A stretch of 64,000 nt of DNA from Batrachochytrium dendrobatidis JAM81. Lineage: Eukaryota; Chytridiomycota; Chytridiomycetes; Rhizophydiales. The notes under the pieces were generated by a model, which was not told where the DNA came from, ran no database searches, and saw only the letters and a list, made by a program, of their open reading frames with translations. A program made the position numbers and the translations under genes. Below are positions 23,898 through 35,100 of the stretch, in pieces (position 1 is the stretch's first letter; each line of letters starts with the position of its first letter). Location of the stretch: the NCBI RefSeq assembly GCF_000203795.2, contig NW_006281116.1, positions 451,195 through 515,194 of the forward strand, given 5' to 3'.

Positions 23898-24601
23898 TGA
23901 ATATGGTTTATTATTGTACAGGAAACTCCAATAAACTGAATTGAACTCGACATTGTGGATCGATTTATAATGAAATGTACACTGACAATCCAATATTTTT
24001 CAATTATTCATTATTAACTTTCTATTTCCTGTTAGAATCTTTTAATATTCAACAAAGCTGAATGATTTTTAGTGATTAGATGGAAACAATTGTTGCATTA
24101 TTCGAATATGCAATCTTGTTTTCTTGATCTAGAGCGCAAATGTATGCAAGACTTGATTCTTTCCAATTGTCGTCCTTTATCTGTCCTGTCTACAAGGTTC
24201 ATTAAAGTATCCTTTCAAGTAGTTTTGGATACAATCAAAAATGTCAAGTCGATAAGAATGCTACATTGTAGAGATCAGAGTTGTCGTTGATGTTCGAGGT
24301 TGACATGCTGATGTGTAAAGAAACTGAAAAATATAAAAACCAAATCAACACTCGATGAGAATATTACAAGACTTTTTAAACAATGTCATGAAGCATATCT
24401 TATTTTAGATAGCATCCCATTTTACAAACCACAGATTCATTGGTTAAACCCTGCTGAAATCAATAAGAAATAGATTTGTTTGTCGAGCAATTCTAAACAA
24501 AAGATTGAAATGTCAATTTTTAGTAGAAGATGCATAGAATATTCAACCACTGTTTATTCCCAAACCAAATAATTATTGCAGGATGAATACAACTAAAAAA
24601 A
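23898..24601. other. Intergenic, no gene recognised
   Basis: About 700 bases of AT-rich sequence between NDUFAF3 and the tRNA. Small ORFs on both strands have no recognisable features. ggatgaatacaacta at 24582-24596 resembles the right end of the MITE family but is too short to call. Confidence 0.4.
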
Positions 24602-24674
24602 CGAGCTTAGCAGGGGTCGAACCTGCAACCTCCTGATTCGTAGTCAGACGCGCTATCCATTGCGCCACAAGCCC
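24602..24674 (-). tRNA. trnR(ACG): tRNA-Arg (ACG anticodon)
   Basis: The reverse strand folds as a 73-nt cloverleaf. Acceptor GGGCTTG/TAAGCTC with two G-U type pairs, D-arm GCGC..GCGC enclosing AATGGATA, anticodon arm TCTGA-CTACGAA-TCAGG with loop anticodon ACG, five-base variable region AGGTT, T-arm GCAGG-TTCGACC-CCTGC, discriminator G. Box A (TGGCGCAATGG) and box B (GGTTCGACCCC) are both present. No intron and no encoded CCA. The ACG anticodon (read as ICG) serves CGT/CGC/CGA. Confidence 0.95.
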
Positions 24675-24879
24675 ATGTATGAGTTGACACTCAAAAATTA
24701 CATATTCGTAACACTACTAGACATTAGCATTTGAGCATTTATAACAAACAGTAAGAATAAACAATGGTCCAATATTTTTGTACTCTTTACTAGATATTGA
24801 TTACTTTAATGGGAGATTTCAATTGTTTGGTGTCTGAAATTGCTCAACAAAGCTATTTTTAATATTGTTTGAAGTAACA

Positions 24880-25474
24880 TGCCAACGGTTTCAATCGTAA
24901 TGTTTGCTCAAAACCCCGTAACTGATGAAAATCGCAACTCCGTTGTAGAGATCACACTGGGTCCTAGAGACTATATGCAGAGTTGATTCTGAAAATTGTA
25001 AATATTTGACAATTGTATGCAATGTGTTGTTTGATTAACCTGACTAATATACATGTTGAACTATAGTCCTGTTTGCTGTACAAGCTGGTTCAGATTATTA
25101 TGCAGTTCTTGGTATTCCATTTATGACTCGACTTGGATTGACATTTGATCGAGCACATAAACGCATTGGGTTTGGTCCTGGATGTGGATGTGAAGTCGCG
25201 ACTGATGGATATCCTATTATTTCAAACAATGATCAGGTGCTCTGGCCATTATCACAGTAAGTTGTTTGATATTGATGTGTGGGTGTATCGATTAATACTG
25301 ATCATGAATTTGATGCATAGTGTTAGATTGCCTGAACAACCAAGTACTTCAGGTTCAGATGGTGCATTTATTCGCAGAAGAAAACCAATAACTACAACTG
25401 ATCAAGTAGTTGTACCTGAAAACACTCACCACACTGTCAAAAGTCGCAAAAAGACTCTCAATAAACTCGACTGA
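24880..25474 (+). pseudogene. 3' fragment of a pepsin-like aspartic protease gene
   Basis: Closely matches the 3' part of the gene at 62246-63899: VMFAQNPVTDENRNSVVEITLGP, a shift after the Tyr-Met-Gln codons (24975-24990, where the intact copy has two more bases), the same intron, then ALGIPFMTRLGLTFD..HKRIGFGPGCGCEV and the spliced RLPEQPSTSGSDGAF tail ending TLNKLD. The N-terminal two-thirds, including both catalytic motifs, are missing and the reading frame is broken near 24985. Similarity continues past the stop into the 3' flank (to about 25560), so the unit moved or was duplicated as DNA. It is a remnant of a duplicated secreted-protease locus. Confidence 0.82.
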
Positions 25475-25988
25475 ATACAATTCATTAGTGACAAACTGCT
25501 ACTATATGTATTTTTAATATGGTGTGTTCAAGTCGTGCATGTATTGGATCAATCCAGTGTGAATCGTAGTTGTTTGATACACAATGATCACGTAGCTCAG
25601 TCATGGTATGCATTGTTGGAATCCATCACTGTATATTTGGATGATCATGTCGATACTAGATGCGCGATATCAACAGTGTAATATGGTATACTGCTGCAAG
25701 TATCACAATGACTGTCATTTTTAAACAACTCAGATTGGTCCAATCTGGTCTGATCAGGTATCAACACACATGACTATTGTTGTATTGGTGTTGCATGCCA
25801 TGTGTCAATACGACATGTCAAGCAAGCTGTATTGTGTATTGGAAATACAAGTGTCGATGTACAATGTGATACCATGCCAGTCAAGAATGCATATAAAATC
25901 AGTTTTAAATGACAAATGACAATTGCAATTTTATTACAAGCAAAAATACAGTAAATACAGTTGAAATCAGTCCAGATTAGCAACCAAA
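25475..25988. repeat. Spacer with segments shared with the second tandem copy
   Basis: Contains the 3' flank of the protease remnant (to about 25560) and then sequence repeated at about 28000-28420: actagatgcg(c)gatatcaacag at 25651 and 28003, and tatcaacacacatgactattg at 25758 and 28291, continuing through a shared acgacatgtcaagcaagctg. This is the left flank of the tandem duplication described in the findings. No gene seen. Confidence 0.6.
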
Positions 25989-26852
25989 TCAATTGGATGA
26001 ATCGGATGAATAAGATGAATCAGATGAATAAGATGAATCGTCATCTCTGAATTGATCCAAGAGGAATCCAACTTTTTTTACAATTTTAGAAGAAATTTTA
26101 CGTGCACGAGAACGTTTGGAAGCTTTTTGTGTACTGGAAGATGTTTGTGTACTCGAGGATGTTCGAGTGCGTTGGACTGCAGGCGTTTCATTTGTTGATG
26201 GGGATGGACTTTCATGATGTTTTAATGCTTGATGTGATGGACTATGGGTTCCACTAGTAGAGGCTTGATCGGATTCGGATTCTGACTCTTGACTTAGTAC
26301 GGGACTGTGAGGTGCGTCAAGTTTCGTGTGATAATCAGTTGTTTTCAGACCCGAGCTTTTCTCGAGCAGACTCTCTGCGAGTAGTATTTTGACTCCGCCA
26401 AATCTCCAACGAAGCTGAGTGCTATTTAAATAAGACTCTGAACACTTTTTTTCGAGGTCGAAAAGAATGAGATTTTGGGCTTCGAGTTCAAGTTCGAGGT
26501 CCTTAAGCTCTTTCTTATGTTTGGAATTCTTGCGTTTCCAAGATTTTTTGCTTAAATGCCGATATTCTTCAAGTAGCCATTCTATCAGTTTTTCTTGACA
26601 AAGTTTTTCAAATTTTAGCAAGCTATATGTTTTCTCTGCTTTCTCATAGGCTTCCTTCATCTGTAGGTAATCCTCGATCGAATTAATAGTATTCTCGGGT
26701 ACTTCACTAAGACCAGCCGAGTTTGTGACTTTTGCGTTGGAGATTGTTGAAGAGCTAGAATAAGTAGCTGTAGTTGCAGTGGGGAGAACTGAATTGGCTG
26801 TAGTAACCGAGCAAGTAAACAGGATTGATGTCAATACAATTAAGAATTTCAT
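25989..26852 (-). CDS. Secreted lineage-specific protein with Ser/Asp tail
   Basis: 287 residues from the Met at 26852, chosen because MKFLIVLTSILFTCSVTTA is a good signal peptide; an upstream Met at 26900 adds 16 polar residues that would spoil it. After cleavage comes a Ser/Thr-rich linker, then a Lys/Glu/Leu-rich coiled-coil section (about residues 60-150, e.g. KNSKHKKELKDLELELEAQ), a Ser/Thr/Pro-rich disordered part, a basic cluster (KASKRSRARKISSKIVKK) and a repetitive SSYSSDSSYSSDSS end encoded by a 12-base repeat at 25996-26040. I recognise the general style of the small secreted tribes of Batrachochytrium but know no function. Intronless. A paralogue lies at 28692-29366. Confidence 0.75.
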   Translation of the reverse strand: MKFLIVLTSILFTCSVTTANSVLPTATTATYSSSSTISNAKVTNSAGLSEVPENTINSIEDYLQMKEAYEKAEKTYSLLKFEKLCQEKLIEWLLEEYRHLSKKSWKRKNSKHKKELKDLELELEAQNLILFDLEKKCSESYLNSTQLRWRFGGVKILLAESLLEKSSGLKTTDYHTKLDAPHSPVLSQESESESDQASTSGTHSPSHQALKHHESPSPSTNETPAVQRTRTSSSTQTSSSTQKASKRSRARKISSKIVKKVGFLLDQFRDDDSSYSSDSSYSSDSSN

Positions 26853-28180
26853 TATATTGGTTTGGTTATGAGCAAGTTGTATATGATTGTCGTTTGACAA
26901 GTGAATTTCGGATCATATTTATATTTGTTATCGATGGACAGCATTAAAAGCATGTTCCTGAATGATCATCCTAAGGAACTAACCTTATTTTCAGGGTTAG
27001 TAGCTCCAAGGAAACCCTTCGTATGGCGTTCCGCAATCTTGGTTGTACTATTGTCTGCTCGGCTATGCATTTGTGTATTGTATGGTCGGTTGATTGTGTA
27101 GTTTCCCACCCTTTAAAACCCTAAAAAGGGTTAGTGTGCTAAAATATAGGAAGGTAAACATAGGTTCAAATAATTCTGCATAGCCTATATAAGATGGCTT
27201 TGATATTCAGTCGCTAGATGACCATCAATGTTTGCTGTGATGTTTATGCTTTTTCAAATGACTTAATTGATTGGCATAGTTCAAATATGCCGCTTTGTGA
27301 TATTTTGCATTCAATTTGACATGATCAGTGTCTCGACAGTTGTGTTGGCATTGCATGTTGTAGATATATCAATCTCGATTGTCACTATATAGTTGTATCA
27401 ACCACACATCATGATCATATGTCATGGTTGACTTGTATTCTGGATTAATGCACTCATTCCATCACTTGAACACAATGCTTGTATATACACTGCAATTGGA
27501 TCCAGTCACTCAACATCACAGCATGACCCACATACAATCTGATTGTGATGGTGATTGTCATGTTGGTATATATGTCGAGTATGTACATCCGAGTGATCAA
27601 GCCATACATGTATATGCACACAATACATACAATACACACCAGTTGCGTTGATCAGCATGCGTCAACTGGTCAATATCGTCAACCTGATTATACACGCACT
27701 TGACATGTACATCTGGACAGTGATCATTGTACAATCCAGACTGTTGTGCAAACCATATATGGCCAGTCATGTCAAGTATCGATCAACAACTGCGATCGAT
27801 ATCAAACTATTGTGCACAATCGATTGTAATCCACACCAGTTATAATCAATTACACACACCACAATGCATGTTGCATTTGAATACATGTCATGATGGTCAA
27901 TGTCAATCACACACAACTGGTAATGTATGACCAATGACAGCACTCGACAACTGCAACGATCGATACCAACCCTATCAAGTGTGTTGATACATTGCATTGA
28001 CACTAGATGCGCAATATCAACAGTGCAATATGGTATACTGCTGCAAATACCATGATTATCACATTTCATTAGTGTGATCATATTGCACCAATCGACCAGT
28101 ATACGATCACTGCATACATCAACATGTGCATAATGGCCATATTGTTGGCATTGTATATTCAACATGTGATATTTAACACA
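26853..28180. repeat. Flank of the secreted-protein gene and spacer
   Basis: 26880-27340 is the upstream flank shared with 29410-29850 (about 90% by eye): tatttatatttgttatcgatggacag, later ggttagtgtgctaaaatatagga and tataagatggctttgatattcagtcgctagatgacc. 27340-28000 is AT-rich, full of tgatca/catgtca strings, with no convincing gene; the ORFs there have random composition. 28000-28180 begins the left flank of the second unit. Confidence 0.6.
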
Positions 28181-28691
28181 CTACAAAGTTGATACTGCAA
28201 CTGATGTGTGTGATCAGTCAGGCTATTGATGCAACCATTTTGACACCACAATCAACGAGTCAAACCAGTCGAGTTGGTCGGATCTGATATCAACACACAT
28301 GACTATTGTTGGTATTGGTGTTGCATGTGTCAATACGACATGTCAAGCAAGCTGTATTGTATTGGAAATACAAGTGTCGATGCACAATATGTTATCATGC
28401 CAACTAAAACTGTGGAATGATTAGATATAATGCATGTAGATCCAATATCAAATATCAATTTTATTATATTTTATTCAAGCAAAAATACAGTGAGCACAGC
28501 TGAAACCAGTCCAGATTAGCAGCCAAATCAATTGGATCAATCAAATGAGTCGTCATCTGAATTGATTCAAAAGTGATTAGATCCTATTCCCTAAAACTGG
28601 AAGATGTTCGAGTGCATTGAACTGTAGGCGTTTCATTTGATGGAGACAGGATTTCATAATATTGTAATGCTTGATGTCATGGATTGTGGGT

Positions 28692-29366
28692 TTAACTAGT
28701 AGAGGCTTGATCGGATTTTGACTCTTGGCTTAGTACGTAATTGCGAGATGCATTGACGAGTTTCATAAAATCGGGATCTAATTCCAGACGTCCCAGGTAA
28801 TAATAAAGCGATAATATATCTAGATGTCCTCCAAACAGGTGTCTTATGACTTTTATTCCAAGGATATCCAATTTCAAACCAAGCTGAGAATACTCGAGGC
28901 AAGCACCCAGATATCTTTTTGTAAGCGTGGAAAGAATTTCCTTTTGTTTTTTGAATATCCGTTTAGCTTTCTCGAGTTTAACTCCATACTTTAAAACATT
29001 CTTGCTACTTTGATATTCAAGTTTCAACTTCTTGTAGTCTTCACCTAGCTGGTTTACTAGTATTTTTTGATCAAGGTTTTCAGAGTCTGTCGAGTTGCAT
29101 ATTCCCATTGCAATTTGATAGTTTCCACTTGTTTCCAAGTATTCCTTGATCGAATTCATGGCATCATCTGAAAGTTTACTAAAATCGACTGAGCCTATAT
29201 TGGTTGCATTAGGAACTTCTGGAAAGCTAGAATAAGTACTTGTAGTCGAACTAGAAAGAGTTGTCGAGCTAGATTCGGCACCTGTAGTCACAGTGGGGAG
29301 AATTGGACTGGCTGTAGTAACCGAGCAAGTAAACAGGATTGATGACAGAGCAATTAGGAATTTCAT
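28692..29366 (-). CDS. Truncated secreted paralogue
   Basis: 224 residues from MKFLIALSSILFTCSVTTA at 29366. It shares the signal peptide and 5' flank with the 26852 gene nearly base for base; the middle has diverged but keeps the Ser/Thr linker and Lys/Leu-rich helical character. The paralogues become similar again at VLSQES..SDQASTS, where this copy has TAA in place of a Gly codon (28692). DNA similar to the rest of the longer tail remains downstream (28500-28690) but is frame-shifted and lacks the Ser-Tyr-Ser-Ser-Asp repeats. Either a shorter functional secreted protein or a decaying copy; the open signal-to-stop frame favours the former weakly. Confidence 0.65.
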   Translation of the reverse strand: MKFLIALSSILFTCSVTTASPILPTVTTGAESSSTTLSSSTTSTYSSFPEVPNATNIGSVDFSKLSDDAMNSIKEYLETSGNYQIAMGICNSTDSENLDQKILVNQLGEDYKKLKLEYQSSKNVLKYGVKLEKAKRIFKKQKEILSTLTKRYLGACLEYSQLGLKLDILGIKVIRHLFGGHLDILSLYYYLGRLELDPDFMKLVNASRNYVLSQESKSDQASTS

Positions 29367-29449
29367 TATATTGGTTTGGTTATGAGCAAGCTGTATATGA
29401 TTGATATTCAACACGTCGGGTTTGGATCATATTTATATTTGTTATCGAT

Positions 29450-30552
29450 GGACAGTATTGAAAGCGTGTTCCCGAGTGACCACCCTAAGGGTTGGTATTG
29501 ATTTATTACTATCGATTTTGAGGTAATCCAAAAAAGATATTATTTTATATAATGTTCCGCAATCTTGGTTATACTATTGTATGCTCGGCTATGCATTCGA
29601 GCATTGTATGGTTAGTTTGTTATGCAATATATTCTTTTTCCACCCTAAAAAGGGTTAGTGTGCTAAAATATAGGAATATAAACATAGGTTCAAATAATTC
29701 TGCATAGCCTATATAAGATGGCTTTGATATTCAGTCGCTAGATGACCATCAATGTTTGCTGTGATGTTTATGCTTTTTCAAATGGCTTAATTGATTGGCA
29801 TAGTTCAAACATGTGGCTTTGTGATATTTTGCATTGAATTTGACATGATCAGTCATCACCATTAGACACTAATGTGAGAGTGTTGGGATGTGTATGTTTG
29901 GACTGACAGTAGACATTCTGAATGGTTTGCAGTAACCAGAAACCATCAACAATGATGTTTAAACTGGGATTCACACAGTTTTCTTTCACTGTTCTCTCAT
30001 CTTGTAAACACTCTTCCTGTTCTTTAATAGATGACGCAATCAAATATTGATTCATTCCTTCATGTCTTTGATTTACTGTGATATACTTTCCAATAATGAC
30101 AACTATCGATATGCCATCATATGCTCACGATCCTCAGTTGTGTTCATCAAACACACAATGCAGTCAATGTGTAGTAGCTATTGTATATTGCAATTCAAAA
30201 CACAGTTATTGCGGGACGAATATCAAAATGATCCATTTTACACGAATATGGTTGTAAAAGGGTGCGTTTACAAGACTACACAACACTCAAGGGGTGTATT
30301 TTTCAAAATACTTGATAAAAGGGTCGTAAAAGCATAATACGGTACTATGAATAGGGAGCAGTATACTGTCTAGTATGATGGTAGCCTACCACAAACAACC
30401 AAGTAGCCCTGTGTTGCTGGTTAACCTAAAAGGGTTAGGGTTGGTTTACTATACAAAAATATAAATACGATGAAATATGTCCAGTTTTATAATCAACATC
30501 GATCTTGAAAATCTGCCCATCTAACAATCTTTTAAACCCATCCAGCAATCTA
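29450..30552. repeat. Second flank copy and isolated MITE end
   Basis: 29410-29850 repeats 26880-27340. 30220-30256 (gatccattttacacgaatatggttgta) matches the right MITE terminus, ending in TA; the left boundary was not found. A 68-codon minus ORF at 29849-30055 has no signal peptide or known motif. The 5' flank of the next gene holds aaaagggttagggttgg (30429-30446), similar to the ccctaaaaagggttag string upstream of both other secreted genes (27118, 29643). Confidence 0.5.
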
Positions 30553-31116
30553 ATGAAGTTCATTGACATTTTATTCGTACTGAGCGCGGCGGCAACCGCT
30601 AATGCAATACTGGTTTCAGATAACGGCAATGGTTCAGTCCAGGCATCAAGTACTTCTAGTCAAGTGTCTAGCCCAACCAACGAGCCTGGTCCAAGTGCTC
30701 CCAAACGAGGTCGGAAACAATCAATGAATCAACCCGGTCCAAGCACTTCCAGTCAAGATCAGCAACAACCAGTGAGCCAAGGCGAGTCGAGTAATACTGT
30801 TCCAAATCAAGTGACTGGATTAAGCAAAAAAAAACAGAAAGTCCTTAATCGTATGAAGAAAAGACTTGAGTTGCTTGAAAAAATGGAAAGGAGCATGACC
30901 CAAAACTATTATGATTATGTATCTATTGGATTAAAAAAGCAGAGAAGGTTAAGACAAGGCAAAGATGTAACAACTTTTAAACACAGCCTAGAAGTTGAAA
31001 AGCAATTCAAAACAAGGACTGAAGAATTAGGAGATGAAGTAGACAAGATCAAAGAAAAGCTAAAAAAGTTTATGACAAAGCATGGTTTGGAATTTCAAGA
31101 GTCGAATTTGGACTGA
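30553..31116 (+). CDS. Small secreted Ser/Pro- and Lys-rich protein
   Basis: 187 residues from MKFIDILFVLSAAATANA (signal peptide, probable cleavage after ANA), preferred over an upstream Met at 30505 that adds polar residues. Residues 20-95 are Ser/Gln/Pro-rich with two imperfect repeats (EPGPSAPKRGRKQSMNQ / QPGPSTSSQDQQ). Residues 100-187 are highly charged and predicted helical/coiled coil (KKKQKVLNRMKKRLELLEKMER and DEVDKIKEKLKKFM). The layout parallels the secreted proteins at 26852 and 29366, although the sequence is different. Intronless. Function unknown; likely secreted or effector-type by architecture only. Confidence 0.75.
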   Translation: MKFIDILFVLSAAATANAILVSDNGNGSVQASSTSSQVSSPTNEPGPSAPKRGRKQSMNQPGPSTSSQDQQQPVSQGESSNTVPNQVTGLSKKKQKVLNRMKKRLELLEKMERSMTQNYYDYVSIGLKKQRRLRQGKDVTTFKHSLEVEKQFKTRTEELGDEVDKIKEKLKKFMTKHGLEFQESNLD

Positions 31117-32198
31117 TGATGTGATGATTTTGGTTTTGAATAAATTTAAACTTTCTGATGTTGGTATTTGTCGAGTATTGTGAATGGGTCAACAATTATA
31201 TCATTGATTGTGTACTGCATGTTTGTGTATTACATCAATAGTTACTGGGTTGCTGATTGATACATTGGCATGGTTTGTTCCATATACATCAATGACATGA
31301 TAGCAACCAGTGCTGATTGTAACTACCAATCGCACTTGCATGATATCACCAACTGACCATATCGTGCATCGTACAACAAACGGAGCAATACACTTGCTCA
31401 AGGTCGGATGTAGATTGCGTCATTAACTGGTTTGATATTGGTCAATTAGTATTGTGTCAGTTTGTAATGTAATATATGCGGTGTGGTATTACGCAGCATG
31501 GTATTGGTAGTGGTGTATTGACGTCAAATGGGCCACTGAATAACAGTGTTCATGACACTGACTGTTCATCACCATCCAATCCAATCTCACCATTTCAATC
31601 AATCTTGGTCAATGTTGATGATTTACACGCTAATTCATTATCCAATCTTGTCTGACATTATTATTGGCTTTAATCACATTTGGTTTGTACAACTGCCATG
31701 AGTTGCACTACCATTATCATTATGTATCTGATCACCAAATATTCCAATACATCAATAATACCACAGTGTAAACAGTAATACAGTTGATCAGTATTGTGGC
31801 AAGACTTTTCATTCAAGTTTGTATTTGGAAATACTCGATGGTTTAATCACCACACTGTTTGTAATGCGATTGTCATTGATCTCATTCTAGTCCATTTGAT
31901 CACATCCGATTTATGATGATGTTTAGTAATCCATTACCATGTGTTGTAGTAAACTAGTTTGTTTATTCAACCAAATCCACAACAATCACATTCAGAATAT
32001 TAATTTACAGTATTTCTAAATGCATGTTTGATAACAATCCAATTTTGTTACAAAAAACTGATCAAAACAATACTAAAATGGAACAACTCGTTTGTGTGTT
32101 TTACAACAATCCAAACATAAACAATTGTTGGAAATTGTTGGACATTCGCATGAATGAAATTGTCAAATCAAAATTCAACTTTACTAATTTTATCAAAC
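31117..32198. other. Intergenic, AT-rich, no gene seen
   Basis: 1.1 kb with many near-repeats of short strings such as tgatcaat, ccaatcc and tgtcaatg. Six-frame reading gives only short ORFs of random composition. The last 150 bases should contain the promoter of the ARM/DUF4246 gene. Confidence 0.45.
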
Positions 32199-35100
32199 AT
32201 GCAGTTGGATGATATCATGAAAGAGTTGATTCAACACCTGGAAGATTTGAAACTATTAACAGCGGATGCTCAAGTATACAAGGCTGATGAAATATGGGAC
32301 AGACTGCTTGACTTGATACAGGAATTGTACAATCATAGTTACAGTAAGTTTAATAGTCATTGTGTTATTGATGAATTCAAACTGTTGCTGATTTTGTGTT
32401 GGTTTGAAGTGGCATGATATACAGATGTAGTGCAGCGCTTACAGAGTATTGAACTGCAAGATATCACAGTCAAGTATTTGGAGTATAATCGACCCAGTTT
32501 ACAGGTATTCATATATTGTAACAATAATGGATTGTTCATGACTAAACTAATCAACATGTGTTGCGTAGATCAAAGTAATGGAGTTTACTGTAGTGTTTTT
32601 GAGAATGACGTACAGTGATGATCAGTTCAAAGTATCTCAACGACTAAGCAACCAAATTGTACAGCTCATGCAATCACCAAACCGTCAAGTCAAAATGGCG
32701 GCAAGTCATGATTGATATTGATCAAATGATTGACATTCAACTCATCTAGTGTCAATATGCATATAGGCGATAAAAACATGTAAAAAGCTGTACAAATATA
32801 AATGCTGGAGTGAGGAGTGTAAATTTGACATCAAGCCAATGGTCGAGATTATTGTTCAAGAGTCTGATCAAGAAATGCTCAGATTGGCGATTAACCTGTT
32901 TTTGAAAGTTTGTCATGATATTGACGATGAAAATGTATGTTTACAATGATACAATATTGGATCAGTTTGGACAGCGTCATGTCATGTCATGTTGATTTGA
33001 TTGTATACTTGACATTGAACAATATCATTAGTTTGGCATCGTGGTATCAAGACTTGTTTCACGACTGGAATCATCCAATGGTCTAGTTGCTGTTGGTTTC
33101 ATCAGAAATCTTCAAACCATGTATCGGAGTATTCATCGTGATAACCCAGTAAAAGCAGCAGGATGTGGCATCATTCCAACAATAGTCAATATGCTCAGGT
33201 ATGTGGTGTTATGCATGAATGTGTGTCCAGTCATCACAATTGGTAAATTTGACATGTTTGGATTGACATGACATGAATACAGGAGTGTCGATCAAGCAGT
33301 GGTTGATCAAAGTATTGAAATTATCCATAATTTTTCCAGCTATGTAAATTGTGAAGTGACTTCAGCCGAGTTGATAAGATCGGGTTTGATTCAAACACTG
33401 AACGACTTGTGTATCAGATACAGCGACAACTTTGAACTAAAAAAACGCATAATCAAGATAGCAGGAACAATTGCATCCAAAATGCGCGAATTTCCTGTAT
33501 CGCTTGTACGATCGTTGGTTTTTGAGCAATTGACGATATCGATGTGCAATCTCAATATCTATGACTGTTTGCGCCTGTTTGATCATGTCAACGACATGAT
33601 TGAGAAATCTACAAACAAGGCCGAGATGATCAAGGTGTTTCAAGAATATGGAATTGTGAACCAACTCAACACTATTCTTTCACGCAGAGATATACGTTTG
33701 TGTAACAGTCCTGTTCCTGATATTGTAAAACTACTCAAAACACTTGCTGATTTTGCCGACAATCATCCCGACAGTTCAATACGTACCGAGCTTGAGCAAG
33801 GCGGGATGTTTGAAAATCTAACGGCTATTGTAAAATCGGATGATACTGACTACATGAACAAAAGGGCTGCTGGCCAGATCATTGAAATGTATTTCCAGCA
33901 TCGGGTTAATGTTGCTAATTCAGACATTCAGCCATACGACGACAATGCCAAAATTGATATGAAATCTGGAATGGCCGGATATAAACATGGACAGGCACGC
34001 ACACTTGTCGAGATGCAGTATATCCAATATCTGCAATCTATACTCTGCAAACCCATGTGGTGGATCGATATCACAAACCAGCATATTGTGGAGCAATGGA
34101 GGGCTGACTTACTCGATCAAAATATATCACCATCAACATTTAATCTTGCATTGGAACAACTCGGGGTTTTTGTCAAACAGCTTGTTTGTAGTAGCAGTGA
34201 TGGATTGGGCACGATTGTACCAGGACCTGTTGAACTGACGTATATACTGGACAATGGCATACCTGACAATGTATACACGCGATTGATGACAAATGTATCG
34301 GATATTGAACATGGATCAAATCACAACACTGGTCAAATGGTGCACAATCTGATTGATGCATCAATGTACAGTGTTGTATATGGACAAACGATGATTGCAC
34401 CACTGGATATACGACTCAAATACACCAAAATGGTACCATGCGATATATTGTTATCGACTCGACTTGTTTCAGATACGCCTATCATTGAAGGCAATCCCAA
34501 GTTTATATCATGCAAGTTCCAATGGCTTCCGAGTGAATTCCGTGTCGAACAGGATGGCAGTGTGACCATCAACTCATACATCAACAATCTGAATCCGATA
34601 TGGCATCGAGACATGTACAAATGCATTGCCAAAATATTCAAATGTTTTGTCCCAATGTTTGAAAGTCTGTTCAGAACGATGGATCCAATGTTCAAGTATA
34701 TTGATATTTGCAATCGCACAAAGGGATATGAACCACCAAGCCAGTCAGATCATGATGATATGCAGCCAGACACTCGAGTCATTCGTCCCGTGTATGTACC
34801 AACACTTCCGGAACATTTTGAATCCAAATATGAATTAGCAAAGCCAGTGTCACTGCGTGGTCGTAATCTGCAAGTCATTGTCAAACTCACCAACATTCAA
34901 CTGACACCATCCAAACCTAAATACAACGAGGGAAACTGGCACATTGAAGGTCCAACTAACGAATCGATTGTTGCAACTGGACTGTATTACTATGACGTGG
35001 AAAATATCACCACACCCAAACTCGATTTCCGCGAGGCTGTTGATTGTTTTGATTATCAAGGAGCATCTGATATGTATTGGAAAGATGTGTGTGACATTGA

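Noticed and set aside
27767..28165. 132-codon minus ORF in the duplication spacer
   Set aside because: Cys/Ile/Asp-rich random composition, no signal peptide, not conserved in the other duplicated unit.
29849..30055. 68-codon minus ORF
   Set aside because: No family, signal or conserved partner; may be part of a MITE interior.
30429..30446. Telomere-like ggttagggttgg
   Set aside because: Only one to two units of ttaggg; not a telomeric tract.
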